DNA of 23,621 nucleotides from Clavulina sp. PMI_390 (Eukaryota; Basidiomycota; Agaricomycetes; Cantharellales; Hydnaceae): the NCBI GenBank assembly GCA_015039315.1, contig WIDE01000239.1:1-23621 (forward strand), written 5' to 3'. The notes under the pieces are model-generated. The model saw only the letters and a list, made by a program, of their open reading frames with translations, did no database searches and was not told the origin of the DNA. Positions 1-8,813 of the stretch are shown here, piece by piece. Every line of letters starts with the position of its first letter. Within the stretch, counting starts at the first letter, position 1. Position numbers and translations under genes: made by a program.

Positions 1-107
1 TAGCCCGACCCTTGATTGGGCGCGCAAAATCGAGGGATGTTGAGCTGATCACCCGTTTGATATTCTACTTGTTCGCACTAGGCTGCCCCTGCGAGATGTG
101 CTGCTGA
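1..107 (+). CDS. Small Cys-rich (CYSTM-like) protein, copy 1, 3' end only
   Basis: Only the last intron and last exon lie inside the window. The final exon is 82-107, entered through a cactag acceptor at 80-81, and encodes the tail C-C-P-C-E-M-C-C followed by TGA. The first of these Cys takes its first base from the exon outside the window. The exon differs from the matching exon of the complete copy (2905-2930) by a single base, in the stop codon (TGA against TAA), and the intron and 3' flank also match. The preceding exons lie left of position 1, so whether this copy is functional cannot be judged. By analogy with the complete copy it should be a short cytoplasmic or membrane-associated protein with a Cys-dense C terminus. 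Confidence 0.75.
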   Translation, partial: ARPLIGRAKSRDVELITRLIFYLFALGCPCEMCC

Positions 108-368
108 GGACAATATTCACGATACCCCCCATGACGACATGTCAATTACGTCTGTAACCTAACCGTGTACTTTATCTCCCAATCTATTCATCCATAAATG
201 CCTCACGCGGTGTGTGACACATGGCTCCCTCGTTTTATGACACTGATCTAGTAGAAATGAACCGAGAAGTCTCGATTGTGAATCTTCACGCTCATGACTG
301 CATTTACTCTGGAGCGGACTGGATATTTGCGGCGGAGCAGGTGATACAGTACGATAGGAGAAATATAT
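1..368 (+). repeat. Segmental duplication, left copy (matches 2822-3189)
   Basis: This stretch aligns along its length with 2822-3189. Shared landmarks are TTGGGCGCGCAAA in the intron, the last exon, CAATTACGTCTGT in the 3' flank, CTTTATCTCCCAATCTATTC, and TGCATTTACTCTGGAGCGGA, with substitutions and small indels throughout. Similarity stops at a shared AATATAT. It begins at the window edge, so the true left boundary is unknown. The matching exons are 2823 bp apart. Confidence 0.85.
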
Positions 369-372
369 AGGA

Positions 373-2306
373 CCTACGGATGTATGTTCATTGATTTACC
401 TAATCTTAGTCTGGCGCTCGGGCAAGGGCGCTAATAGTGCTTTGCTGATCGCGAAAGACGCAGGTCACAAGCAACCTCTCAGAGATTGTTTTCAAAGCAT
501 TCACTCCTCTTGAACCATTTTCTCGCCCTCGAGCTTAATGTGATCTAATCTGGGATCACTTCCGACTCATAACAAGTACGGCATTCCCATTATCTTCAGA
601 GTTTTCCCCCCTACTGGTTCAATAGCCATATCTTTTATCTGCACCCGGTCAAACCCTTCCATCTGGCCTAGTGAAGGCAAACGACTATCAACTTCTCTAT
701 TGAGAACCCACGTATCACTGCAGGCGGCTCTCCATCAACCTGATGTACCACTCCGAAAGTCCCAAGATCCCGGCTCGCCTTACTCCATCCACGTTGAATG
801 TCGCCTATGTACCTCCAGATTTGTTGTGATGATCTATGAAGAGACATCTAGTGAACAAATATGTTCGCTCTTCCCCCTGTTGCTAATGTCAGACGTTGAT
901 CAGGATGGAACATAAAATTTGCTTAAGAATACTATCCGGCGCCACCTCAAGAAATTTCCATGGATGATTAGCATTGATGTGCATGTGAAACTGGACGTAG
1001 GGGATGAGGTGCTTTGGGTTTTGGGTTCTGTATGCATTGAGCGGTCTCGGTTGACTTGGGAAACGGTGACCAACACGGCGAGTCTAATATTCAGCTTGTA
1101 AACATCATCGGCCAAGCTAAGAAGTGTAATTTGCACTAGGTGGGATATTGGGAGCGCCCCTTACTGTCATTAATGGTTCCGTCGACTGATTTACCTCGGT
1201 CGGTTCTCTCGTACATGATTACGAGTGACGTGAAACTGGGGATCAACACTATGAATATGGACCACACAGTTCCTCATAATAATTGAATTTCCTCAACCCT
1301 GGTGGTCATGGTGTCGGCTCTACCGACTGGATGTTCTGTAGAAACACCCACTGGCATATAGGCACATTTGCGCCTGATTTGCTGTATGTAGAATCACACT
1401 TCAACTCGTATATTGAAAATCGTCCACCAGTCCTAGCACCTATGAAAAGTGGCGCTCTCCCAGAAAAAAAAAAAAGGCTCCGTTGGTTTTCTGCCTAGCC
1501 ACTCCGCGCATCTGAGTGTTTGAGCAGAAAAAAAGGACTAAAGGGGGCCGAACGGCTATATGTCTGGGGATAAACCACATAAGCAGGATGGCAGTGAATA
1601 GGAGAAGACCATGCCCCATGCCTCGCGCGTGCTCAGGGGTTGAGTCTTGACCTATGTACGGAAAGCGCGCGGTACTTAAACATGTGTGTTGGGTCCAAAT
1701 TTACGATGCATCTCAACGGAGCTATACCGACAAATTTATCATCCTATTCTATCGTCGCGCCGGCAGGGGTGAACCTTGTGTATGCCTATTCAGGCATTCC
1801 ATGACGAGTCAATTGCTTCCACTCTATATGGAGAGTAGTAGCAGTACCAGCGCCCTTCCAAGCTCCGCCCGAGGAAGGCCAGTCGTGCATTCTAACACTG
1901 ATACATCAATTGCGGTGATCTACCATCCACTCAATTCACGGCCTGGAATTTTGAAGACTCTTATGGATAACTGGGCAGAAACATTCGTGTGGGCCCACGT
2001 CGTCCACCCCTGTATCTCAATGGAGGCTGTCTGCAGCAATATGGGCTCGTAATATATAAGGTTTCTGTTCACGCTGCGTTGCGTCCAGCTGAGGGGCTTT
2101 GTGACGATAGAAAAGCTCTCGGGTACTCCTCATGCGGTGTATTTACTTCAATCGTGAACCCCATCGTTTTGACTCAGCGACACAGTGAATAGGTCGCATG
2201 CACCTGTTGGATCCGGCAGGCCCCACCTCTGTCTGGGTCCTGCAACCCGCTCATAAACTTGGATGACGGTTCAATTAGTGGGAGTCTTGAGGGACCCGTA
2301 TTTGGC
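373..2306. other. No supported gene
   Basis: About 1.9 kb with only short open frames of poor composition and no recognisable domain. No chain of in-phase exons could be built on either strand. The longest frame (1654-2052, +, 132 codons) has no recognisable family and overlaps a dispersed repeat at 1786-1872. There is a homopolymer A run at about 1464-1476. The right end is the promoter region of the Cys-rich gene. Confidence 0.5.
1786..1872 (+). repeat. Dispersed repeat, copy a (matches 8227-8310)
   Basis: Shares CTATTCAGGCA, TCAATTGCTTCC and CCTTCCAAGCTCC, in the same order and at similar spacing, with 8227-8310 downstream of the first 174-aa gene. A weaker echo (GTGCATTCTAACACTGATACA against GGGCATTCTTGTGATACA) may extend it rightwards. 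Its nature is unknown: no terminal repeats or coding capacity were seen. Confidence 0.6.
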
Positions 2307-2315
2307 TATATATAG
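2307..2315 (+). promoter_or_regulatory. TATA box of the Cys-rich gene
   Basis: TATATATAG starts 103 bp upstream of the ATG at 2410 and is followed by a CT-rich leader, as expected for a strongly expressed small fungal gene. Assigned by position and consensus only. Confidence 0.6.
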
Positions 2316-2409
2316 CACACTTGTGAGTATATTTCAACATCCTTGCTTGCTCTCCCCTCCTCCCGCCGTGCACCTGCCCTTGCTTCACCTCTCTTCACAA
2401 CTAAAGATC

Positions 2410-2930
2410 ATGTCTACCCCTGCTACCACCGCTGCTCCCATCGTCGCCCCCGTGAGCGCACAACCTACCGCAAACAAGATGGTGACTATGGGTATGTAAC
2501 TCGATCCCTTCAGGTTCAGCTTCAATAACTGATTCACATCCTCCTATATTATCTTCAGAGGTCCGCGAGCAGCCAACTGAGGGCAACAAGACCCAGCAAA
2601 CCGTCTGGGGACCTCTTCGTCTGCGAGGTGGAGGCGCCGGTATGTTGTCGCTGAACTCGAACATGTTGTGACATCATGGCTCATCCATCCTCTCTTTCCC
2701 TTGGCGCTCTTGGGTCACCTACAATAGCCAAGGACTGCTTGATGGCTTTCGTGTGCTTTGAATGCTGCGAGGGGTGTTGCGATTGCATCGCTGATATTAT
2801 TTGTGAGTACTTTGGCTCTAATAGCCTGACCCTTGAGATTGGGCGCGCAAACCCGAGGGACATCGAGCTGATCGCCTATTTGCTGTTCAACTCCTTCACT
2901 ATAGGCTGCCCCTGCGAGATGTGCTGCTAA
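2410..2930 (+). CDS. Small Cys-rich CYSTM-like protein, copy 2, complete
   Basis: Model: join(2410..2491, 2559..2639, 2728..2802, 2905..2930), 264 nt, 87 aa, TAA stop. All three introns are phase 1 and use gtatgt, gtatgt and gtgagt donors. The N-terminal half is Ala/Pro/Thr/Gln-rich and probably disordered. The middle has WGPLRLRGGG at about residues 46-55. The C-terminal third is Cys-dense, with CFECC, CCDC and a CCPCEMCC end, interleaved with hydrophobic residues. This resembles the Cys-rich transmembrane (CYSTM)-type modules linked to stress and metal tolerance in eukaryotes. It is common for such fungal proteins to have a variable N terminus, an LRGG-like stretch and a CC tail, but I cannot assign a function. 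The last intron and 3' flank are duplicated at 1-368, so this is one of at least two tandem copies. Family assignment is moderately sure; the gene structure is very sure because every phase fits. Confidence 0.85.
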
Positions 2931-3189
2931 GGGCGATATTAATGACACCTCCATGACGACATGCCAATTACGTCTGTGACCTAACAGTGTATACTTTATC
3001 TCCCAATCTATTCATCTGTACACGCTTGACGCAGTGGGTGACACATGGCTCCTTCGTTCCATGAGACTGATCTACTTGAGATGAAGCGAGAGTTGAGATT
3101 GTCAGTCTTCACAGCATCACTGCATTTACTCTGGAGCGGACCAGATGTTTGCGGCGGAGGGGTGGCCCGGTGAAATAGGAGGAATATAT
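2822..3189 (+). repeat. Segmental duplication, right copy (matches 1-368)
   Basis: Contains most of intron 3, exon 4 and about 260 bp of 3' flank of the complete Cys-rich gene. It aligns with the left edge of the window. The intron is about as conserved as the flank, which points to a fairly recent DNA-level duplication rather than selection on protein alone. Confidence 0.85.
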
Positions 3190-3516
3190 TGGGACATGAC
3201 CCATGAGGACGAGTTCTAACCAAAGGTCGTCGAACGGCGAGTCGAAAGTGACAACGGAGAGAACGTCGGCGTAGTCGACCCCAACGGCGTGGATCCGTCG
3301 GGTACCGATTCTGAGCTGCCAGATTGGCATGCCCCATTCAAACTCTGTTAGCATGGGCAGTTTGGCCCGATGATGTATGTCGCCTCGGCGGGGTAAAGTG
3401 GCCGTTGGCCGAATCTAGATGGTTGACTTCACGACCGCTGCTAACATACTACGACCTCGCAAGATCGTCGAATGTAAGCTCATTGAAGCAGCTAGACTTT
3501 CACAACTTTAGAGAGA
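3190..3516. other. Intergenic, upstream of the transcription factor
   Basis: No gene supported. A short acidic + strand frame (about 3219-3347) and two minus-strand frames across 3008-3354 overlap one another without any recognisable domain. A CGG-N10-CCG pair lies at 3389-3404, 113-128 bp upstream of the transcription factor ATG. This is the kind of spacing some Zn2Cys6 dimers bind, but it is speculative here. Confidence 0.4.
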
Positions 3517-6040
3517 ATGAGTGGTTCTTATCTTGCCAGAGGAGCCGCGTGCATTCGCTGTCATGCACTCAAAACCGTATGCTCAGTAGTTATTGTGTCA
3601 CAACTGTTCTCACGCTAACACTTTTGTCCTCCTGCAACTGCATGGCTCCTTAGAGATGTAGCGGCTCCAAGCCCACCTGTTCTCGATGCCTCCGCTCCAA
3701 ACACCATTGTTTCTATCGCGGCGAGCTACGTTCGCTACCTGGGTCTTCCGCAGGCAGACTGAAACCAGAGCTGAGCGCTAACAAGCTCGTGCTTTCCTCA
3801 AAATACACCCTCTCTATGATAACGACGAGACTCTATGAGCGAATAAGTCGCCTAGGAAGGCTGCGCGAGCAATCTCTTCTTGCCCCTACGTCTATCCCAG
3901 TATATATATGCTCTTCAGAGGGCCAGCTAGATGTGCTTGCCTCACGGTCTTTGGACAATGGAGCAAAGCATTTCCGGTATCCGCAAGAGGGAGAGATCTA
4001 TAGCGTTAAACGAGCGATTATAGAGCGCACACTGGACTCGTTTCAATGGGTGAGAGGGCAGGAGTTACCATTAGGGGGTTTCACGATAGGATAAAGCAGT
4101 TCGTCAAGCATTTGTAAAGTTTTTATAAAGCAGGTCGTAAAGCAGCGCTGCTTTATGACCTGCTTTAGTTGCTGCTTAGAGCTCTGGAGCTCTAAGCAGG
4201 AAGTAAAGCAAAAACTAAAGCATGACTGAAGCAAGCAGAAACGCTTGGGAAGTGCCAGAAAAAGTGATAATATACCCCCCTACTCCCCTACGATCATGAA
4301 TACACCCTTTTCTGGCCTAAGATGCTGGTGCTGGTTCAGAGGTGAGAGATCATCGGATCGGGCAGGGGGACGTTCACTGTGGAGCGCTTTGTAAAGCAAG
4401 CTGCTGCTTTGCTACCTGCTTTACAAAAACTTTACAAATGCTTTACGATTGCTTGACAACCTGCTTTACTCTATTATGAAACCCCCTATTGTCTATGTCT
4501 CTTTACCTGTACGTCCTGCAGTCTCAGAATCTGTGACTAATCTCTCGCTAATACACGCTATAGCATCGGTGTCTTTTTACCATATCGCTCACAATTCAAC
4601 TTCTTCATCCCTCTTCCCAATCTGATTCATGGTCTTGCCCTGCCTCCCTCCCACCCTCAATCCGTTCACCCTTGCTTGCGAAATGCATGTCATCTTGCAG
4701 CGTGTAGCATTCTCGGAGGACGCTGGAGCCCAATGGAAGCCTACTTTGCCGAACGCACGCGCCTTTTCCTGGACAACGCCCTGATGAATCCCAACAGTGA
4801 CCATATGACGCAGTTCCTCTGGGCTAGTGTCCTTATGGCTTCCTACCTCACACGATCACGGCGTGTTGAAGAAAGCTATGCGGTTATAACTCCAGCCTGT
4901 TATCTCGCTGCAGCTTGCGGTCTTCTTTGCACCCATAATCCAGACTCTGAAGAGGACTACAACCCAAATCAATTCCTCTTACCAGCTCCCACAACCGAAG
5001 CTGAAGCGCTGGAGCGAATCTGGCTAGCGCATTCTGTTTTTATTGCTGATCAGTCGCTAAGTGCGTTGACTGGGGTTCCTGGATCTTTATTGTGCAGTGA
5101 GCGATGGGTGCCTTCTATGGAAAGAGCCGAAGCCGTATATCCATGGTTCAAGGTCTGTTGTTGAAGACTAGGATATTGCTGTTGATCCACAGTTCAGCTA
5201 ATTTCTCTTATCGTTTGAACAGATGCCGATAGTAAGAGAGGAGGAACTGTTGAAGATCTGGGAATCCGACGTGCACCGGAATGTATCCACTGCGTATCTT
5301 TTTTGGCGAGTAAATGCTACTGCACGCGCAGTATTTCGTATGCATAACTTTCGTCATTGCTTAAGAACCGCTGCTGAAGCCCCTTCTAATTTCCTCGAAA
5401 CCCTAGATGATCAAGCTATCGCGAGTGAAATGGACCTTGCCTCGCTCAAGTTCTCGATCAGTTCCCATGATTCGAGAATCCCTCCACTCTCTGCGGTGAT
5501 AAATGACACCAATTCGACAATCCTCTTCTCGCATACAACACTGTTTGGAAGCTCAGCTCTCCTACACAGTCTCTACGCTGGGCAAGATATGAAAGCAAGA
5601 AGCGAAATGCTTCGGTGCGTGGGAGCATTGGTGGAGATATGCAAAAGGTTGCAAGGGTACGAGAAACTTTGCAGTGTGCAGTCATCGATTGTACCTATGG
5701 TTAGTTCCCATTACCCTGCTATTCACGATTCGCTCTCACTAGCGGGTATACAACGCCAGGTACACATGATAAACGCAGTTCGCATCCTCACTCACGAGTT
5801 ACGGAGACCTGAGGTCCGAAAAAACGTCGGCGTTTCCATCAATTATTGCCATTCTATCGAGACCCTCCTGGAATTCCTGGGTGTCATGACGGAACTATAT
5901 CCGGCGTGGAGTGAGTGATTACCCTCTCCGTGTCGTTCAAATATGCATCTGTTCAACACGACATTCTTGTTTCTCAAGGTAACTCTCCCGAGCTTCTAAA
6001 GGAGACTCTGACTGCGGCAGTGGGTTGTTTCGATGCCTAA
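3517..6040 (+). CDS. Zn2Cys6 fungal-specific transcription factor
   Basis: Exons: 3517-3576, 3654-4049 (3' end uncertain), 4564-5152, 5223-5910, 5979-6040. The product is a nuclear DNA-binding activator or repressor of about 575-600 aa, a usual size for the family. The zinc cluster is canonical, CX2CX6CX6CX2CX6C with Cys 12, 15, 22, 29, 32 and 39. It is split by intron 1 after residue 20, where basidiomycete members are often split. The third exon holds the start of the fungal_trans middle domain: FLPYRSQFNFF, then LPPSHPQSVHPCLRNACHLA, then AYFAERTRLFL. The protein ends in GCFDA. Introns 3 (5153-5222) and 4 (5911-5978) are clean and in phase. The join from exon 2 to exon 3 is not: the exon ending 4049 is phase 0, while exon 3 needs one base. 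Possible solutions are a microexon (for example 11 nt just after ctgcag), a donor at 3977 that restores the frame, or a real frameshift. A MITE sits in this intron. Target genes are unknown. Confidence 0.88.
4126..4167. repeat. Internal palindrome 1 of the MITE
   Basis: A 42-bp palindrome with 21-bp arms and no loop, centred on AGCGCT, with a single mismatch pair (4137/4156, G against T). It would fold into a cruciform or an RNA hairpin, in which the mismatch becomes a G-U pair. Confidence 0.85.
4172..4199. repeat. Internal hairpin 2 of the MITE
   Basis: A perfect inverted repeat: CTGCTTAGAGCTC (4172-4184), two-base TG centre, then its exact complement (4187-4199). It directly follows palindrome 1. 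Confidence 0.88.
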
Positions 6041-6812
6041 AAGAGTCCACAGTTATTATCTGCTCTCTATACTGTCATTTCTAAGTCAATCCATGTCATA
6101 AGTCAGTGCGCTGAGTGCCCAGAACGCTAGAAAAAAGCCCCAAGTTTTCTACTGTTCTGCTGCCGGATTTCCTAGATCTCCAAGGGGAACCAGCCGTGGA
6201 GACCTCACTCTGGTTACGAAGGCGGAAATAAGTCAGGATTCGGCCAAAAGAATCGTCAACCCGGACAGGCGAAGAGACCGACTGTCGGCTAGACTCCATA
6301 ACACATTCATCGGCCTGGTCTTTGTTGAGCGTGGGATGCGATTGGCTGAAACGATTTGAGAGAATTCGTTGGTTGTCACAACGATTGAAGTAGATTATTC
6401 CATGGGCACGCTCTCCGAGTGCCACTCCCGCACAGCTTCCCAAATCATAATCTTTGTCGTGGAGAACCACATTTAGTTCAACTCCAATGTTCTTACGCTT
6501 ACTTCTTCTTACCAGATGTCTCCGCCTGGGACCGAAGCAGCAGTACTGATGAGTGTGAGGTCCATTTCGATTATGGACTCTTAGCTTGGTGTATGAACCT
6601 AAGAAGGCTCACGCCCCTGTCATTACTATCGGACACCGCGCGATCGGAAGATCTGCTCCGTTTCTGCAAGACGTCAAGCTTGTTGTCAAAGATCCTATGG
6701 CTTCGCACAAAGCGGCCGCGGGCTGATCACTGGCGTACAACAGTCCTACTCGTCACATTACCCTCTGACTCCCTCACAACTGTCTCCTTGAACAAAATCG
6801 CCGCGTGCTACC
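6041..6812. other. Intergenic, with 5' flank shared with 9352-9715
   Basis: No gene supported. From about 6417 (GAGTGCCAC, then ATGTCTCCGCCTGG at 6514) the sequence aligns patchily with the 5' flank of the second 174-aa gene (9352, 9398). The aligned ATGTCTCC positions do not open frames that splice into the gene in either copy, so I treat the stretch as promoter/leader DNA. A minus-strand frame at 6096-6470 has no recognisable features. No TATA box is visible near 6730-6790, unlike the second copy. Confidence 0.5.
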
Positions 6813-7697
6813 ATGCAACACTACGTTGACCAAGCTGTCTTCGAAATAGAGAAGCTCGGTTATGTGCACATTCCTGTCGGATGCTTTGGGATCGTTGTCC
6901 TCTTGACACAGGTTTTTTTTTTCTATTTAGGACTGGGTGGAATATACTGTTGGTGGAATGCCCAAGGAGATACGCCTCCGTGCATTCAGGTGGCTCAGCT
7001 GGAGGATCGCGTTCTTCGTGGTCCGTGCCATATCTTTCTGTCCTGTACCTAGTCTATTCGCTGAATTTTAGTCACATTTTCACATTCCATTCGATCAGGG
7101 AGCTGACAACTTACTAGTACGAGGTGCGGTCGAAAAACATATTGGGGAAGCGGCTGCGAAGGGGTACGAGCTCGATGTTATGGCCGTGTGTTTCCTCTCT
7201 CTCTCTCTTTCTTTCTAGTGCCCGAAAAGACTACCCAAAAAAGCGAATGGGCGCTATAGATTAAGCGCCAGATTCAGGATATGGAGAAAGTTGAGCCGAG
7301 CAAACTCCCCATGGTTAAATTATTGAACCAACTGATGGATTTGGTCAAAACGTCGGACCGGTAAGCTTGAGGGGTCCTAAAACCCATGAAATCATACTTA
7401 GTTTTGCTTATGATTGTTTTGGCTTCGAACTAGGCGTAAAGCAATTCTGCTGATGCTGAGCACAAAGCCGGAGATGGAGATGGGAGAGCTCGTCGAAAAG
7501 TATGATGTAACCTTGCGAACGTTCAAATCGAGGTATGCTACTCACTCTGCTCTAGCTCGTGGTAAAAACCTGACGATGAATTTATTTATCTTAACGCTAG
7601 TGTGGTGGACTCTGAGAAGGCTCCGCTCGAGAGTGCAGCCGATTTTTTCGATGTCTCCGAGAAGGAGGAGCGGAGGATCCTTGGCATCAAAGACTGA
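6813..7697 (+). CDS. Unrecognised 174-aa helical protein, paralogue A
   Basis: Model: join(6813..6863, 6931..7020, 7099..7185, 7260..7360, 7434..7532, 7601..7697), 525 nt, TGA stop. I do not recognise the family. Every intron has the same position and phase (0,0,0,2,2) as in paralogue B at 9716-10562, which strongly supports the model. By hand alignment about 80 of 174 residues are identical. Best conserved are AVFEIE (8-13), SWR.AFF (near 40-46), GADNL (48-52), YELD, IKRQ..(D/E)MEK (start of exon 4), FFD.SE and the ILGIK end. The protein lacks a signal peptide, membrane segment or Cys pattern. It looks mostly helical, with a charged coiled-coil-like stretch around residues 77-110, so a cytosolic or nuclear role is the default guess. 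Intron 1 has an atypical gtgcac donor and a T9 tract before its acceptor; intron 3 has a CT microsatellite (about 7194-7216). Start chosen by the shared gctaccATG context. Confidence 0.75.
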
Positions 7698-8520
7698 AGG
7701 CCGAGCGTCGGCATGACCTTGCGCTTCCTTCGAGATCTGGGTGTTTCTCCTCATCAAAAGCTGTCCGAGAATTTATGGCGATACGCCCATTATACGCTCC
7801 TAAGAATCTAACTTTCAACACAAAGGAAAGAATTGATGCCATTCGTGATGGTTTACTGATATCGTGTACCATGCTAGGTATTCATACTAGACGATTGTGA
7901 ACGTGTATGTGTGTGCATCGACACTGGGTATGCCAACCACCGAGAGCATACCAATAACGTGTCTGGTAGGCTTTAGAGCTACAGCTATCGGGGTGGGTGC
8001 CTGTAGCCGCGAGGAATCATATCTCATAATCGATGTGTAGCAGGCGGGGATAAACACTTGCCTGATAAACTTTGGTGCACTCTGTAACCTCAACCCATGT
8101 TCACTCAACCAGGGAGTAGAGCGCCATTGAAGGACGGTTTATGATAGGATTCTTTCAGCTTGCACTTGACATCTTATAGATTGTTATTCAATCAGTTCCC
8201 CAGTTCAAGTTCATTTCGCGCTCCCCCTATTCAGGCAGTGACAGATGGCGATTCAATTGCTTCCGTGCTACATATGATAGAGTGGTGGTGCCAGTGCCTT
8301 CCAAGCTCCATCCAACCATTTCGTAGCGTACGGAAATGGCGGGTAATCTTTTCACTCACAACGAATCGAGTTCTCCCGATGTAGGGCATTCTTGTGATAC
8401 ATTGAGGCAGCCCAGGCACGATCAAGTTTATATCACTCGCAACCAGTTTCCACAAGTAACATAGTCTGCTGAACGCTTCTGTACAAGAAGTAGCCGATTA
8501 GTCACAGAGGCGCTGTGGTC
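7698..8520. other. 3' flank of paralogue A, no gene seen
   Basis: No gene supported. The first 60 bases after the stop resemble the 3' flank of paralogue B (CTGAAGGCC, then TCGAGAT). A small hairpin (CACAGAGG at 8503-8510 pairing with CCTCTGTG at 8526-8533) marks the right end. The segment GGCGGGTAATCTTTTCA (about 8338) has a counterpart near 11150, in the same position relative to paralogue B. Confidence 0.5.
8227..8310 (+). repeat. Dispersed repeat, copy b (matches 1786-1872)
   Basis: Same ordered blocks as copy a: CTATTCAGGCA, TTCAATTGCTTCC, a CATATGATAGAGT/TATATGGAGAGT stretch, then CCTTCCAAGCTCC. It links the Cys-rich gene neighbourhood to the 174-aa gene neighbourhood, which otherwise share nothing. 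Confidence 0.6.
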
Positions 8521-8813
8521 GTGCCCCTCTGTGTTTTATGAGCGTTTTCGGCGGTGTACGGGTGGACCGCTTCATGTCGGAACCCCCTTTCATGTCATCG
8601 ATAGGTTCGGAATAGGGCAATGGTACGTCGGATCGGCAATGTTTTCTGGTCTTTTCGTACCACCGCCCATTGATGAAGGAAGGATCTGAAGGTTTGGTAT
8701 CCTATTGCAGAATGATGGCACAGAGTTGCGGGGACTCGCCAGAAGGGAATGCGTGTGACAGGGCGCGAAACAGCTTTCTGAATGAAAAAGAGAGATGAAT
8801 CATAAGCTCTAGC
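8521..8813. repeat. Conserved non-coding block, copy 1 (matches 11394-11701)
   Basis: Shared with 11394-11701: GTGCCCCT, TTTCGGCG, GTACGGRTGGACCG, TTCATGTCGGA, CTTTCATG, then CGTGTGACAGGGCGCG and AGCTTTCTGAATGAAAAAG near the right end. No frame on either strand is preserved between copies: minus-strand frames run through but diverge beyond the AGAAAGCTGT segment because of indels. The best-conserved runs exceed any run in the neighbouring coding exons. Confidence 0.7.

Larger units (their letters stand above)
4074..4486. mobile_element. MITE-like non-autonomous DNA transposon, 413 bp, in an intron
   Basis: The left end GGGGGTTTCACGATAGG and the reverse complement of the right end, GGGGGTTTCATAATAG, form terminal inverted repeats. 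They continue inward for about 75-85 bp through shared TAAAGCAG, GTCAAGCA, TTTGTAAAGTTTTT and TAAAGCAGGT blocks. The right arm carries an extra roughly 11 bp (an AAGCA-type duplication). Each end is flanked by TA (4072-4073 and 4487-4488), the target duplication expected of Tc1/mariner-like elements; a 3-bp TWA duplication cannot be ruled out. There is no transposase frame, so movement would need an enzyme encoded elsewhere. The interior has two hairpins and many TAAAGCA repeats. Removing the element and one TA would shrink the host intron from 514 to about 99 nt. Confidence 0.88.
6514..8813 (+). repeat. Tandem duplication unit, copy 1 (matches 9398-11701)
   Basis: Anchors shared with copy 2: the 5' flank at 6514/9398, all six exons of the 174-aa gene (start 6813/9716, stop 7697/10562), and the downstream block 8521-8813/11394-11701. 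Offsets of 2865-2903 bp are nearly constant, so the whole unit was duplicated once in tandem and then diverged by substitutions and indels. Confidence 0.75.

Noticed and set aside
919..1101. Short + strand frame with hydrophobic/charged alternation
   Set aside because: No ATG at its start, no flanking exons in phase, no family recognised.
1654..2052. 132-codon + strand frame
   Set aside because: No domain, no splice partners, and it overlaps a repeat whose second copy (8227-8310) does not keep the frame.
3008..3354. Overlapping minus-strand frames and a short acidic + frame, possibly a retroelement remnant
   Set aside because: No reverse transcriptase, integrase or other motif visible; the left part lies in the segmental duplication, where the other copy is not open.
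6096..6470. 124-codon minus-strand frame
   Set aside because: No recognisable content and not preserved in the homologous 5' flank of the second duplication copy.
6514..6580. ATGTCTCCGCCTGG as a possible first exon of the 174-aa genes (also at 9398)
   Set aside because: Conserved in both copies, but neither frame can be spliced in phase to the ATG-containing exon; the start at gctaccATG, with a TATA box before it in copy B, is simpler.
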